Notes under the pieces: generated by a model
Database searches by the model: none
Told to the model about the DNA's origin: nothing
Seen by the model: only the letters and a program-made list of their open reading frames with translations
In this document: positions 32,106 to 42,257 of the stretch, one piece after another
Layout of the letters: the number at the start of each line of letters is the position of its first letter
Position numbering within the stretch: position 1 is the first letter of the stretch
NCBI RefSeq assembly: GCF_013004645.1
Contig: NZ_JABEME010000001.1
Span: 124,001-188,000 of the forward strand
Reading direction: 5' to 3'
DNA from: Stenotrophomonas africana
GTDB taxonomy: Bacteria > Pseudomonadota > Gammaproteobacteria > Xanthomonadales > Xanthomonadaceae
DNA: 64,000 nt
Made by a program: the position numbers and the translations under genes

Positions 32106-34130
32106 TCAGCCCAGACTCGCTTCCTTCAGCTGCCGGATCTGGTCGCGCACGCGGGCGGCATCCTCGAATTCCAGGTTCTTGGCGTGCTGGTACATCTGCT
32201 GTTCCAGCGCCTTGAGACGGGACGCCAGCTGGGCCGGATTGAGTGAACGGTAGTCGGCCCCCTCTTCGGCCACTCCCGCCCGGCCCTTGCCCTTGCCCTT
32301 CTTGGCCTCCTTCTCGGCGGCGTCCGAACGGGCGCCTTCCAGCACGTCGACGATCGGACGCGCCACCGATCGCGGCACGATGCCGTGCTCCTCGTTGTAC
32401 TCGACCTGCTTGGCACGACGGCGGTCGGTCTCATCGATCGCGGCCTGCATCGAACGGGTGATCTTGTCCGCATACAGGATCGCCTTGCCACGCACGTTGC
32501 GCGCGGCACGGCCGATGGTCTGGATCAGCGAACCGGTGGAGCGCAGGAAGCCCTCCTTGTCGGCATCCAGGATTGCCACCAGTGATACCTCGGGCATGTC
32601 CAGGCCTTCGCGCAGCAGGTTGATGCCCACCAGCACATCGAACTTGCCCAGGCGCAGGTCGCGGATGATCTCCACGCGCTCGACCGTATCCACGTCCGAG
32701 TGCAGGTAACGCACGCGGATACCGTGTTCGGTCAGGTATTCGGTGAGGTTCTCGGCCATGCGCTTTGTCAGCGTGGTGACCAGCACCCGGTCACCGGCCT
32801 TGATGCGCGCGTTGGCCTCGCTCATCAGGTCGTCGACCTGGGTGCCCACCGGGCGGATCTCCACCACCGGGTCGATCAGCCCGGTGGGACGTACGACCAG
32901 CTCGGTGATCTCGTCGCCGGCCTCGCGGTACTCATAGGGGCCCGGCGTGGCCGACACGTAGATGCTGCGCGGGCAGCGCTCTTCCCACTCCTCGAAACGC
33001 AGCGGCCGGTTGTCCAGCGCCGAGGGCAGCCGGAACCCGAACTCGACCAGGGTCTCCTTGCGCGAGCGGTCACCCTTGAACATGGCACCGATCTGCGGAA
33101 TGGTCACGTGCGATTCGTCGATCACCAGCAGCGCGTCGGCCGGCAGGTAGTCGAACAGGGTCGGCGGCGGTTCGCCGGCGTTCTTGCCGGTCAGGTGCCG
33201 GGAGTAGTTCTCGATACCGTTGCAGAAGCCGACCTCGGCCATCATTTCCAGATCGAACTGGGTGCGCTGCGCCAAGCGTTGCGCTTCGACCAGCTTGTTC
33301 TGCGCGTACAGCTGCTCCAGCCGCTCCTTCAGCTCGACCTTGATCGTCTCGATCGCCGCCAGCACACGCTCGCGCGTGGTCGCGTAGTGGGTCTTCGGGT
33401 AGACCGTGAAGCGCTGCATGTTGCGCAGTGTCTCGCCGGTGAGCGGGTCGAACAGGGTGATCTTCTCGACCTCGCCATCGAACAGCTCCAGGCGCAGCGC
33501 TTCGCTGTCCGACTCGGCCGGGAACACGTCGATCACTTCGCCACGCACGCGGAACGTACCGCGCTGCAGCTCGTACTCGTTGCGCGTGTACTGCAGCTGG
33601 GTAAGGTGATTGATCAGGTCGCGCTGGTCGATGCGCTCGCCCTTGGACAGGATCAGGCGCAGCGACAGGTAGTCTTCCGGTGCGCCCAGGCCGTAGATCG
33701 CCGACACCGTCGCCACCACGATCGCATCCGGGCGCGACAGCAGGGTCTTGGTCGCCGCCAGCCGCATCTGCTCGATGTGCTCGTTGATCGAACTGTCCTT
33801 CTCGATGAAGGTGTCCGACGACGGCACGTAGGCTTCCGGCTGGTAGTAATCGTAGTAGCTGACGAAGTACTCCACCGCATTGTGCGGGAAGAACGCCTTG
33901 AACTCGCCATACAGCTGCGCGGCCAGCGTCTTGTTCGGCGCCATGATCAGCGTCGGCTTCTGCACGTTCTGGATGACGTTGGCGATGGTGTAGGTCTTGC
34001 CCGAGCCGGTCACGCCCAGCAGCGTCTGCTTGGCGATGCCCGCTTCGAAGTTGCTGGTCAGCTTCGCGATGGCATCAGGCTGGTCGCCTGCCGGCGAGTA
34101 CGGCGAGACGAGTTCAAAACGGTCGCTCAT
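32106..34130 (-). CDS. uvrB: Excinuclease ABC subunit B
   Basis: This 674-residue helicase-like damage verifier of nucleotide excision repair has Walker [16 protein letters not shown] (about 39-53), the beta-hairpin segment [15 protein letters not shown] that clamps the DNA strand, helicase motifs ([46 protein letters not shown]), and a C-terminal UVR domain ([19 protein letters not shown]) that meets UvrC. Length and motif order are normal. It works with uvrC at 15736-17580. No recognisable LexA box is seen upstream. Confidence 0.97.
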   Translation of the reverse strand: MSDRFELVSPYSPAGDQPDAIAKLTSNFEAGIAKQTLLGVTGSGKTYTIANVIQNVQKPTLIMAPNKTLAAQLYGEFKAFFPHNAVEYFVSYYDYYQPEAYVPSSDTFIEKDSSINEHIEQMRLAATKTLLSRPDAIVVATVSAIYGLGAPEDYLSLRLILSKGERIDQRDLINHLTQLQYTRNEYELQRGTFRVRGEVIDVFPAESDSEALRLELFDGEVEKITLFDPLTGETLRNMQRFTVYPKTHYATTRERVLAAIETIKVELKERLEQLYAQNKLVEAQRLAQRTQFDLEMMAEVGFCNGIENYSRHLTGKNAGEPPPTLFDYLPADALLVIDESHVTIPQIGAMFKGDRSRKETLVEFGFRLPSALDNRPLRFEEWEERCPRSIYVSATPGPYEYREAGDEITELVVRPTGLIDPVVEIRPVGTQVDDLMSEANARIKAGDRVLVTTLTKRMAENLTEYLTEHGIRVRYLHSDVDTVERVEIIRDLRLGKFDVLVGINLLREGLDMPEVSLVAILDADKEGFLRSTGSLIQTIGRAARNVRGKAILYADKITRSMQAAIDETDRRRAKQVEYNEEHGIVPRSVARPIVDVLEGARSDAAEKEAKKGKGKGRAGVAEEGADYRSLNPAQLASRLKALEQQMYQHAKNLEFEDAARVRDQIRQLKEASLG

Positions 34131-34258
34131 GGTGGTGCCAGTTCCCGGGAATGGTGAGTATACGGGGCATGGAGTGACGGCCTGCTGAGGGGTTTCCGGG
34201 CAGGCGAGCGCGGCGGTGCCTGATGGTGAATGCCCCGGCGTACGGCGAGGCTGTAGGC

Positions 34259-34783
34259 ATGTCCCTTCGCCATCGCCCTGCCCGCCTCCACCGCGGGCTC
34301 CATCTGATCGAGTTCCTGATCGCCGTCATGGTGTTGGCGGTCCTGCTGGCGTTGGCGTGGGGCCCTTGGCAACGCATGTTGCGGCACTTCCAGGCGGAAA
34401 CGCTGCGCGCCGAACTGGTGACCAGCCTGTCGATGGCACGCAGTGCCGCCATCACCGAACGCCGCCGCGTGACGGTCTGTGGCTCGTCGGATGGCATGAC
34501 CTGCGACCAGGCATGGCGCCAGGGCTGGCGGGTACAGGTCGAACCGGCCAACAGCGCAACCGGCGCCGGAAGGGAACTGCGCGTGCACAGGACACGCCAG
34601 CGTCATGTCGACCTGCGTACCAGCGATCATCGGCCCGACGTGCGGTTCCGGCCCGACGGCCGCAATGCCGGCACCAACCAGTCCATCGCACTGTGCGTGG
34701 ACGGGCAGGAGCACAGCCGCGTCATCATCAGCGTCCCGGGACGGGTCAGGAGCCAGCGCCCGCAAAGGCCCACCGCCTGCTGA
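34259..34783 (+). CDS. GspH/FimT-type pseudopilin, separate from the main cluster
   Basis: This is a 174-residue protein with a prepilin leader ([13 protein letters not shown]) cut before [17 protein letters not shown], the hydrophobic helix with the Glu at position 5 of the mature protein. A GspH-like domain follows ([20 protein letters not shown], then [10 protein letters not shown]). GAGG eight bases before the ATG supports 34259 over the in-frame upstream start at 34223. It lies just outside the pil cluster and on the other strand, so it may be an accessory minor pilin or tied to pilus-mediated DNA uptake. Confidence 0.85.
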   Translation: MSLRHRPARLHRGLHLIEFLIAVMVLAVLLALAWGPWQRMLRHFQAETLRAELVTSLSMARSAAITERRRVTVCGSSDGMTCDQAWRQGWRVQVEPANSATGAGRELRVHRTRQRHVDLRTSDHRPDVRFRPDGRNAGTNQSIALCVDGQEHSRVIISVPGRVRSQRPQRPTAC

Positions 34784-34806
34784 AACCTGCGACGCCATCG
34801 TGAAAA

Positions 34807-34839
34807 CGAAAAAAGCCGCGATCTCTCGCGGCTTTTTCG
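34807..34839 (-). terminator. Intrinsic terminator of tRNA-Asn
   Basis: On the minus strand AAAAAGCCGCGAGAGATCGCGGCTTTTTTC is a hairpin with T runs. Its A run on the other strand means it can also stop the facing pseudopilin transcript. Confidence 0.8.
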
Positions 34840-34843
34840 AATC

Positions 34844-34920
34844 TGGCGCCCGAAGTTGGACTCGAACCAACGACCCCCTGATTAACAGTCAAGTGCTCTA
34901 ACCGGCTGAGCTATTCGGGC
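34844..34920 (-). tRNA. tRNA-Asn (GTT)
   Basis: This is a 77-base cloverleaf with CCA encoded. The anticodon loop CTGTTAA gives GTT, and the T arm is GGTTCGAGTCC. Confidence 0.94.
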
Positions 34921-34929
34921 GGGGTGCGC

Positions 34930-34959
34930 ATTTTAGCCAGCGTTCGCCGGGGAGTGCAA
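34930..34959 (-). promoter_or_regulatory. Promoter of tRNA-Asn
   Basis: On the minus strand TTGCAC and TAAAAT are 18 bases apart, nine bases before the tRNA. Confidence 0.65.
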
Positions 34960-34993
34960 GCCTTTTATGCAATGTGGCGAAACGGCCCGCCCT

Positions 34994-35407
34994 TCACCAG
35001 CATCCGGGCCCCTTGCTGGCATTCGGCGTCTTTCGTCCGGCCTGGTCCAGGGTCAGTGTGCCGCAGTCGTCCTTCTTCTGGATCTCGGTCGGTGCCGCCT
35101 GGAGGGTAAAGGAGGTGCCATTCGGCGTTCCCACGTAGGAAAGCGTGTATCTGGCGGTACCGTCCCGCGGCGATTGCGAGAACGGCAGCGTCATGCCCGC
35201 ATAGGTGTTCTCCACGGTATGCCGCCGCTCCAGCATCTGCGCCAGCTCGACCAGATCGGCCTTGGCCTGGGCACGATTGGCCTTGCGCACATAGGCCTGG
35301 TACGAAGGCAACGCGATTGCAGCAAGAATGGCGACCACGGCCACAGTGATCATCAGCTCGATCAGGGTGAAGCCGGTGGCGGTTCGACGCCTGCTGTACA
35401 CATGCAT
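34994..35407 (-). CDS. pilE: Type IV minor pilin PilE
   Basis: This is a 137-residue pilin-like protein with leader MHVYSRRRTATG and mature start FTLIELMITVAVVAILAAIA, then a globular domain with a C-terminal disulphide pair (DDCGTL, GPGCW). GAGG seven bases before ATG 35407 decides the start; an in-frame ATG at 35431 that touches the pilY1 stop lacks such a site. It is the last gene of the fimT-pilVWXY1E operon and would join the initiating tip complex of the pilus. Confidence 0.9.
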   Translation of the reverse strand: MHVYSRRRTATGFTLIELMITVAVVAILAAIALPSYQAYVRKANRAQAKADLVELAQMLERRHTVENTYAGMTLPFSQSPRDGTARYTLSYVGTPNGTSFTLQAAPTEIQKKDDCGTLTLDQAGRKTPNASKGPGCW

Positions 35408-35430
35408 GGGCAACCTCGATATCGGATTCA

Positions 35431-38400
35431 TCAACGGATCTGCCGCCACGATTGCCGCCCACAGGGCCGTGGCATGTAAAGCGGATCGGCGCCGGCCGCA
35501 CGCAGCACGAACGTACACTGGCTGGCCTGCAGCATCTTGTCGACCGTGCACCCGGTGTCGCCAGGTTTGCAGGGCGTAAGCTTGGGCACAAAGATGTTGG
35601 TGTCCTTCACTGGCGGCCCTTGGCTGAGATCACCCTTCTTGGTCAGGGCGACACCACCGCAGTTGCCGGTGCACAGCGCTTCTCCGCCGATGGTTGGGCT
35701 CAAGCCGGACATCTGGCCACCACCGGTCAGCAGATTCAGACCGTACAGCCAGTTCACGCCACCGCCGCTGCCGCAGATGGCGGTACCTGGCACATAGGAC
35801 GTGAAGAACACGATGCCGTTCTGCACACGGGGGTTGCCGACGAAGCGTTCGCCTTCGACTGCCGATCCGGCCTGCAGGTCCACATACCAGCCGCGGGCCG
35901 AACCGTAGTTCACCGCATTGCGGGTGACATCACGCAATTGATAGCCGCTGGCCGATGTGCCGGTAGTGATCACCTGCTGTACCAGATTGTCGCGCGTGCC
36001 AACCGCACTGGCGAGGTTATCCCAGATGCCATACAGCGACTGCACTGGCGAGGTGCTGCTGACCGCATTGTCATCGGCGGCGAAATACTGGCCGGTACCG
36101 AAGAACAGACTGATACCGCCGCCCGGACCCGTGCTGATCTCGATGCCGCTCATGATCGGCTGCGGGCTGTTGTTGCGCGTAGCGGTGAACAGCGGCGTTC
36201 CAGACAGGGCAATGTTCCAATCGGTCGGATCGGTGCTGGAAAGATCGAACTTCCAGATATTGCCCTGCATGTCACCGCCATACACAGTGTCGGTGATGCC
36301 GTCATTGTTCTTCAACGCCACCGTGGCGATGTTGATCAGGCCATTGCGTGCGGCGTACTTGGCACCTACCGGCGAAAGCCGCTTGAGTACCTTGCCGGTC
36401 TGGATATCAACCACGAACAGCGCTGCCTTGCCGCTGGTGGAGTTGACGCCATTGCCGAAGATCGCAACGAAGCGCGGCGCAGCGTTGGCATCGGCGCCCT
36501 TTACCGCCACCACAGCCGGCTTGCCCAGCACGAACCCGAGATCCGACTCTGTCTTCCCCGAGACTTCCCACAACACACTCGATGCACCGAACGCGGTCGG
36601 ATCGCTGACATTCAGCGCGAACACGGAGCCATTGCCTACGCTCGTCGCATTGGGCGCCTTGCTGGAGCCACCACCACCCGTGGTGCCCACCAGCACCGTG
36701 TTCCAGGCATCCCCGTAGTAGACGTCGGACGACGTCAGTGGGCCATCCACGTAGTAGCGATGCCCATACTTGGGATTGGCCAGCTCGGCAATGTGCTGCA
36801 TGGCAGCTGACGGAATGAAGGCCAGTTCTTCGGTACCTCCGGATGCTCCATTCGAACCGTTGAAACCATGCACCATCCCGTCATTGGCGCCAACATAGAT
36901 CATCGTCGGCGGCCCCGAGGTCGCGCGCTTCGCTTTCAGGAAGGTGTCATAAGACGTGCCCAGCGTCGCCTTCCACTTGACTGTCGACTGCCTCGCCCAG
37001 CCTGCATAGCCGAAGTCATCCGTTTTGGAGACGATCTCGGTGGTGGAATTGACGATGTCACCCAACGGCGAAGTACGCGAACGGAGTCCGCTCACCGCCG
37101 CGCCGCGCAGATAGTTGACCAGGGTGGTCGAGGTCTGATTCGCGAACCATGCAGGAATCGAGTCACTGAATCCCAATGCCGACAGCTTCGCCCGCTCATC
37201 GTTGCCCGGCAGATTGGTGGCCAGGAACTCGTTCGCATTGACCGGGGTCACCGTGCCATCGGACGCGGTCTTGGTCGGGGACGTTGCCATGTAGATGCGG
37301 CGCGTGGCACTGCCGATGCTGCTGGACGCCTTCCACAGCACGGCTCCATCCGCACCCTGGCCATCGACCTGGGTGGCAATGACATCACCGGTCCAGTCCA
37401 CAGTGCCAGAGGGCACGCTGTAGTGGGACGATACGGTGAACGAGTTGGTCGAAATGCGCGCGCCACTGCCGCTGCCACCGACCGGCGCATCACCTTCCGC
37501 TGCGCTGTTGAAGATCGCCTCCAGCGCCTCCTTCAGTTTGGTCGGATTGCGTGCCAGGAAGTAGTTATCCGGCACCCCTGGCTTCTTGCTGTCCCACTTC
37601 TTACCGGCCGGGACACCGTACTTGGCGGCATACCACAGCGGGCTCTGCAACTGGCCCGCCGCAGTGGTAGAGGCCTTGTACTTGATGACTACCGGCCTCT
37701 GCCAGTTGCTCGGGAAGTTGTTTGTGCTGGTCAGCACGGAGCCATTGCTGTTGCCCGGACGCAGTGCCAGACGCTGCACGGTGCTGGAGGCATTTGAGCC
37801 TGTGATCGTGTAGCCCGTCAGCATTGCGTTGCCAGCGTACGCCGACAGGTTCTCGATCCGGATGAGCACTTCATCCTCCTCGACCTTGCCGGCCAAAGTC
37901 GTGCCAATCCAATCCACCCCTTTGTTTGCAGTTGTGTAGTCGCACAGTCGCGTATTGCCCGCGGCACTGTTGCTCACTTTCGCATCAGCACGCCAGCAGA
38001 TGTTGTTGAAGGTGCCGGTATCGTTGCACGCGGCGCCCACGCAGTAGCTCAGCATGGCAACGACGTCGTTGTCATGGTCATTGCCCCACAGCGAGTCTTC
38101 CCACACCAGCGAGAAGCTGCCGGACTTCGCATCTGTCCGGTAGGGACGGCCATAGACCAGCTTCCCGCCAGTGTCGTTGGCCTGCTTGGTGCCAATGCCG
38201 ACCGAACCCAGGAAACAGCTGCGCCAGCCCGTGCTCGCTGCCGTTGCGCCTGGGGTGTTGTTGGCCTGGCAGAGTGGGGCCAATCCGATCTTGCTGTTGC
38301 CCACCGCGATCTCGAACTGCGGGAGGTTCTCCGCCATGGCAACGGCATAGGTGGTGGCAGTGACCTTGTACGTGCTTGGTTTGTTCTGCACGTTGGGACG

Positions 38401-40110
38401 CAGATCGGTCTCAGCTGCGGCCTTGGCCAGTCCCGCCATCAGGAAGCTGCCTTCCATCGAAGGAATGTCGGGGCAGATACCACGCGCCTTGCTGAGGCCG
38501 CTGATTGTCTGCCCTTGGCAGATATCGCTGTGGGTATCAAGTGAGGTGTAGCGCGGCGTATCACCCACGCGACCGATCATGTAGCTCTTGCCAGCGATTC
38601 CTTCGGCCGTGCCGACTGCATCGGTCGCGGACACCGCAGACGCAAGGCCGGTCACGGAACCGACGTTGTCACTGTCGAAGGACGGCAGGCCCGAAGACAG
38701 CACCAGGATGTTGCAGGTCGCACAATAAGAGTTGCCACCTTCTGCGGGCAGGCGGTAGGGATCCTTCCAGCTGATATTGGTTGGCAGGCCGCTGAGATCT
38801 CCGCTGTCACTATAGACCTTGGAACCCGCAGTGATGTAGCGCAGCGCCTCCGCATACATTTCCGCCAACGGATTGCCCCAGGCACTGCACTTCTGGCCTC
38901 CGGTTCCCGGATCGGTCAGATTGCCATTTCCCTTCTGGTCCTGGCGGTTGAGGATGCCGTAGGTGTTGCAGTCATTCCAGTTGTTGGACCAGTTCCAGTT
39001 GTCCAGACGGAAGCTTGAAATCGCATTGATCACGCCCTCATCGTCGGCTTTGGCGCTTCCCGTCAGGTTCAGGTAGCAGAACTGCCCCGTAGACAGGTCG
39101 ATTTCATCACCCACACCGCAGAACTTCGTACCGTTGCCCGCGATCTTGCCGATGTTCCGCCGCAGGACACCGCCATCCCGCGGGTTGGCGTAGGTTCCCG
39201 TCACGAGCCCAAAGCGCAGTCGCCCGCTCTCACCGTAGGTCTGCAGCAGCCCGGCCGGCTTGAAACGGTCGGTGATGCCATCGTTGTATTTGCGGCAGAA
39301 ACTCTCACGCACCGTTGAGCTGGCATCACACACCTCCACGCGCACGGTGTAGTCCGTGGCCGAGCGGGGAATGTCCGCGTAGCCATCGGCGGTGCTGGCA
39401 CGTCCGGTATCGCACTGGTTGCTGGCCGTCGAGGCCCACTCGCCCAGTGCACCTTCGGCCACGCGCATCAGCGGCGCCCCGGTTGCAGAACGGGTCACAC
39501 TGCAGAAGCTGAAGGTTGTCCCGCTTCCAGCAAGGTTGGCGAACTCGCGAAGATTCGATCCACTGTAGACCTTGACCCACGCATGCAGATCGCTGGGGAT
39601 CGGCGCCCGTTCCAACACCGTCTTTTCCTTCGTATCGGTGAAGCGCTGGCCGCCGTACAGCACGTAGCGCATCACATCCAGGCGACTCATCGTCACCCAG
39701 TTGAGGAAGTTGCCCGACCACGCGCCGCTGCAGCTGTGCTTGTTGGCGCCCTTTGCCTCTGCACTGGCCTTGAAGACACCGCTGTTGTACGAGTAACAGA
39801 GGTTGTAATCGAAGTAGCCTGAGTAATCGAACTTGTCCTGGTAGGTGGTGTCCAGCACCCCGTCCCCGTCCAGGTCGCTGTAATCGCTGTAGGCCTTGTT
39901 GAACAGCTGCTCGTCACGCGACATCACCATCATCATCAATGGCGGCTGGCTCTGCTTGCTGTACAGCGGCTCCTGCGCGATGTCGTAGTCACCAAGCGCG
40001 GCCTGCAGAGGAATGATCAACGCGGCAAGGCCGGCAAGCGCAGCAATACCCACACCGGCCCGCAGCCAGGTGGAGGAACGAAGTCGAAGGAAACGGCGCT
40101 CGCTGTTCAT
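35431..40110 (-). CDS. pilY1: Type IV pilus tip adhesin PilY1
   Basis: This 1559-residue exported protein has a signal peptide (about 15-40). Near the N-terminus is the Ca-binding-like stretch YSDLDGDGVLDTTYQDKFDY, followed by a large variable region and a C-terminal PilY1 beta-propeller (TVDWTGDVIATQ, MIYVGANDGMVHGFNGS, RYYVDGPLTSSDVY, NDGITDTVYGGDMQGN). PilY1 caps the pilus, regulates retraction and mediates adhesion and surface sensing. It overlaps pilX by four bases. It is longer than the approximately 1160-residue Pseudomonas protein, the surplus lying N-terminal to the propeller. Confidence 0.95.
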   Translation of the reverse strand: MNSERRFLRLRSSTWLRAGVGIAALAGLAALIIPLQAALGDYDIAQEPLYSKQSQPPLMMMVMSRDEQLFNKAYSDYSDLDGDGVLDTTYQDKFDYSGYFDYNLCYSYNSGVFKASAEAKGANKHSCSGAWSGNFLNWVTMSRLDVMRYVLYGGQRFTDTKEKTVLERAPIPSDLHAWVKVYSGSNLREFANLAGSGTTFSFCSVTRSATGAPLMRVAEGALGEWASTASNQCDTGRASTADGYADIPRSATDYTVRVEVCDASSTVRESFCRKYNDGITDRFKPAGLLQTYGESGRLRFGLVTGTYANPRDGGVLRRNIGKIAGNGTKFCGVGDEIDLSTGQFCYLNLTGSAKADDEGVINAISSFRLDNWNWSNNWNDCNTYGILNRQDQKGNGNLTDPGTGGQKCSAWGNPLAEMYAEALRYITAGSKVYSDSGDLSGLPTNISWKDPYRLPAEGGNSYCATCNILVLSSGLPSFDSDNVGSVTGLASAVSATDAVGTAEGIAGKSYMIGRVGDTPRYTSLDTHSDICQGQTISGLSKARGICPDIPSMEGSFLMAGLAKAAAETDLRPNVQNKPSTYKVTATTYAVAMAENLPQFEIAVGNSKIGLAPLCQANNTPGATAASTGWRSCFLGSVGIGTKQANDTGGKLVYGRPYRTDAKSGSFSLVWEDSLWGNDHDNDVVAMLSYCVGAACNDTGTFNNICWRADAKVSNSAAGNTRLCDYTTANKGVDWIGTTLAGKVEEDEVLIRIENLSAYAGNAMLTGYTITGSNASSTVQRLALRPGNSNGSVLTSTNNFPSNWQRPVVIKYKASTTAAGQLQSPLWYAAKYGVPAGKKWDSKKPGVPDNYFLARNPTKLKEALEAIFNSAAEGDAPVGGSGSGARISTNSFTVSSHYSVPSGTVDWTGDVIATQVDGQGADGAVLWKASSSIGSATRRIYMATSPTKTASDGTVTPVNANEFLATNLPGNDERAKLSALGFSDSIPAWFANQTSTTLVNYLRGAAVSGLRSRTSPLGDIVNSTTEIVSKTDDFGYAGWARQSTVKWKATLGTSYDTFLKAKRATSGPPTMIYVGANDGMVHGFNGSNGASGGTEELAFIPSAAMQHIAELANPKYGHRYYVDGPLTSSDVYYGDAWNTVLVGTTGGGGSSKAPNATSVGNGSVFALNVSDPTAFGASSVLWEVSGKTESDLGFVLGKPAVVAVKGADANAAPRFVAIFGNGVNSTSGKAALFVVDIQTGKVLKRLSPVGAKYAARNGLINIATVALKNNDGITDTVYGGDMQGNIWKFDLSSTDPTDWNIALSGTPLFTATRNNSPQPIMSGIEISTGPGGGISLFFGTGQYFAADDNAVSSTSPVQSLYGIWDNLASAVGTRDNLVQQVITTGTSASGYQLRDVTRNAVNYGSARGWYVDLQAGSAVEGERFVGNPRVQNGIVFFTSYVPGTAICGSGGGVNWLYGLNLLTGGGQMSGLSPTIGGEALCTGNCGGVALTKKGDLSQGPPVKDTNIFVPKLTPCKPGDTGCTVDKMLQASQCTFVLRAAGADPLYMPRPCGRQSWRQIR

Positions 40111-40598
40111 GGGATGAAGATCGTATCGATGACCGCACTGGCGGACGCATTGGAGGGATCGTCACTGGCAAGCGCCGTGACCTGATAGATGTTCCCGGTT
40201 TCTTCGTTCTGTCGGCCGCCGGTGCGCCGGCTGGACGCTGCAAAGCACTTGTCGATGCGACGCGTATAAGTGGACTTGGTCTCGCTGAGACCATCGGCCC
40301 AGGTCTGCGGATCGTAGGAGGGACTGCATTCCTCCTGGCTGGCCTTGAAGATGCCCCCGTCAGCCAGCGCCTTCTCGATGGATTTCTCGGTCTGCCGGGC
40401 GTCGGCCTCAGCATTCTGGAAGGCAACGTTGCTGCGCAGATAGTTGGCAGCCATCCGTTCCTGCATGCTTGTGACCTGCATGCCGGCGATGCCCAGCAGG
40501 GCCATCAGCACCAGCATGATCAGCACGACGTACAGCACCGCGCCGCGCTGGGAACGCGGTGAATGCAGAGAATGGCGGCGGGCGGGATGGGTACGCAT
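40107..40598 (-). CDS. pilX: Type IV minor pilin PilX
   Basis: This is a 163-residue protein with a basic leader (MRTHPARRHSLHSPRSQRG) and mature start AVLYVVLIMLVLMALLGIAG. The PilX family characteristically lacks the Glu5 of other pilins, as here. ERMAANYLRSNVAFQNAEA is the conserved stretch after the helix. GAGG five bases before ATG 40598 is preferred over an in-frame ATG at 40616 that overlaps pilW. Confidence 0.9.
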   Translation of the reverse strand: MRTHPARRHSLHSPRSQRGAVLYVVLIMLVLMALLGIAGMQVTSMQERMAANYLRSNVAFQNAEADARQTEKSIEKALADGGIFKASQEECSPSYDPQTWADGLSETKSTYTRRIDKCFAASSRRTGGRQNEETGNIYQVTALASDDPSNASASAVIDTIFIP

Positions 40599-40605
40599 GG
40601 TGGCC

Positions 40606-41787
40606 TCAGTTGCCATACAGGCGATTGCGCAGAGCGATCGTGCTCTGGTAGGCGGCGCGCATGCGGCCGTCAGAAGGCGCGGTGTAGGTCACGCCGAGCG
40701 CGGTCAGCGGCGTGCTTGAACTGGCCTGGACAGATGCGGCCGGGTCTGGACTGGACACCACCAGCCCCAGTTGCACCGTGCCCACGCGCTGCCAGCCACG
40801 CGAGGCCGGCACGATGGAGGCCTGAACATCGGTCGCGGTACCCTGGCGATCAATGTAGCCGGTCGGCGACACCGTGCTCAGACCGTGATCCTGGCCATAC
40901 AGCAATTGCATGTTCTCCACGCCCTCGACCAGCGCCTCTGCTGGTCCCGCGACCAGGGCAGCACCGGGCTTGGCGGTGAATCGAAGGCGATACAGCGACG
41001 ATTGCTTGGTCGTAGCGTCGTAGCCCACGTACAGGATGGACGTCTCGGCGCGATACAGCACCGCCTGGCCGGGCTGGTAGTTGCGGGCGATGGCCACGTC
41101 GTTGTTGGGTGCAGTGCCCACTGTCACGGTACCGGCCTTTGCGTCGATCGCACGAGCTTGGAAGACCGTGGCGGAAATGCAGTCGGCCACACCGAACAGC
41201 CCCGGGTCGGTAACTCCGCTATCAAGCACGGCAAGACGTTTTGGATCAAAACTGAAAACCGGCTGGGCAACCGTTCCGGCTACCGCGGTGACCGGCACAC
41301 CGGTCGGCACCAGATAGCGCAGAGCGACGATATCGCTGCCATCGACCCGGTTCTTGATGGCCGCGGCGAACTCACTCGGCAACGCCGGGGAGTACTTGGT
41401 GCCCCCCGTTGACGGAGTTGCCGCCAACGTCACTGCGTCGCCCGGCTTGGTATTCGTTGCTTCGTAGCCCTGAATCGACCGCGCGAAGTCCAGCGCGGGG
41501 TGTCCTCCCGCAGCAAAGGTGGTTGCCAAGGTGCCCTGCGGATCATGCGCCTGATCGTTCACGCAACCGAAGTGCCCCGCCATGCGCAGTTCGCGTTGCA
41601 GGGAGTCCATCGCGAAACGACTGTTCTCTTGGACCCGCGCAAGCCCTTCAGACAGCTGGTAGGCCGTGCGTGAAGCGGCGAACACCTGGACCACGCCCAG
41701 CATGATGATCAGGCCGATGGTCAGGGCGATCATCAGCTCGATCAACGACAGGCCACTCATCGTTTGGCGGGAGCGCATTCTGGTCAT
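40606..41787 (-). CDS. pilW: Type IV minor pilin PilW
   Basis: This is a 393-residue protein with leader MTRMRSRQTMSG and mature LSLIELMIALTIGLIIMLGV, followed by ENSRFAMDSLQRELRMAGHFGC, a PilW family pattern, and a large beta-rich domain. Its ATG shares a base with the pilV stop (TGATG). PilW nucleates pilus assembly with PilV, PilX and PilY1. Confidence 0.92.
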   Translation of the reverse strand: MTRMRSRQTMSGLSLIELMIALTIGLIIMLGVVQVFAASRTAYQLSEGLARVQENSRFAMDSLQRELRMAGHFGCVNDQAHDPQGTLATTFAAGGHPALDFARSIQGYEATNTKPGDAVTLAATPSTGGTKYSPALPSEFAAAIKNRVDGSDIVALRYLVPTGVPVTAVAGTVAQPVFSFDPKRLAVLDSGVTDPGLFGVADCISATVFQARAIDAKAGTVTVGTAPNNDVAIARNYQPGQAVLYRAETSILYVGYDATTKQSSLYRLRFTAKPGAALVAGPAEALVEGVENMQLLYGQDHGLSTVSPTGYIDRQGTATDVQASIVPASRGWQRVGTVQLGLVVSSPDPAASVQASSSTPLTALGVTYTAPSDGRMRAAYQSTIALRNRLYGN

Positions 41788-42257
41788 CACAGCAGGCTCT
41801 CGGCAGCAAAGGTGGTGTCAGCCTTCGAATCGGGATTCCAACGCTCATCGCCCCAGCTGACCGATACCCGTACCCGGCCGTCATTGACAGTCACCGTTCC
41901 GGACGCCGAGTCACCCAGTGCGCGGCCGAGGCGACAGCGCCAGTCGCGGGTGAAGTCATCCTTGCCGATATCCTTGCCGATGGACGGCGCGCAGTCCCCC
42001 TTGCCGGTGGTTGCAGCATAGGTACCGGCATAGCTGAGCGCGTTGATCCGGTTGGCACGGATCTGATCAAGCAGTTCGTACCCCAGGTTGGTGGCCTGGG
42101 TGCGATAGTTCGCGCTCTGCACGAACCGTACATTCATCGTCTGCAGCAGCGCGAAGCCCAGCAGGCCGATACCCATCACCAGGATCGCGATCATGACCTC
42201 GATCAGGGTGAAACCTCCCTGCGCCGCACGGTGCGGTTGGAAGCCGATCTTTCTCAT
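41787..42257 (-). CDS. pilV: Type IV minor pilin PilV
   Basis: This is a 156-residue protein with leader MRKIGFQPHRAAQGG and mature FTLIEVMIAILVMGIGLLGF; the IAILVMGIGLLG signature is typical of PilV. The start at 42257 overlaps the fimT stop as ATGA. The globular part carries two cysteines (GDCAPS, DWRCRLG) likely to form a disulphide. Confidence 0.92.
   Translation of the reverse strand: MRKIGFQPHRAAQGGFTLIEVMIAILVMGIGLLGFALLQTMNVRFVQSANYRTQATNLGYELLDQIRANRINALSYAGTYAATTGKGDCAPSIGKDIGKDDFTRDWRCRLGRALGDSASGTVTVNDGRVRVSVSWGDERWNPDSKADTTFAAESLL

Noticed and set aside
32700..34157. A 485-codon plus-strand open frame over uvrB
   Set aside because: Mirror of a complete UvrB; no motif or ribosome site.
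34131..34258. A LexA box upstream of uvrB
   Set aside because: No match to a LexA-type operator was found. Only a TATACT that could be a -10 box was seen, without a good -35 box.
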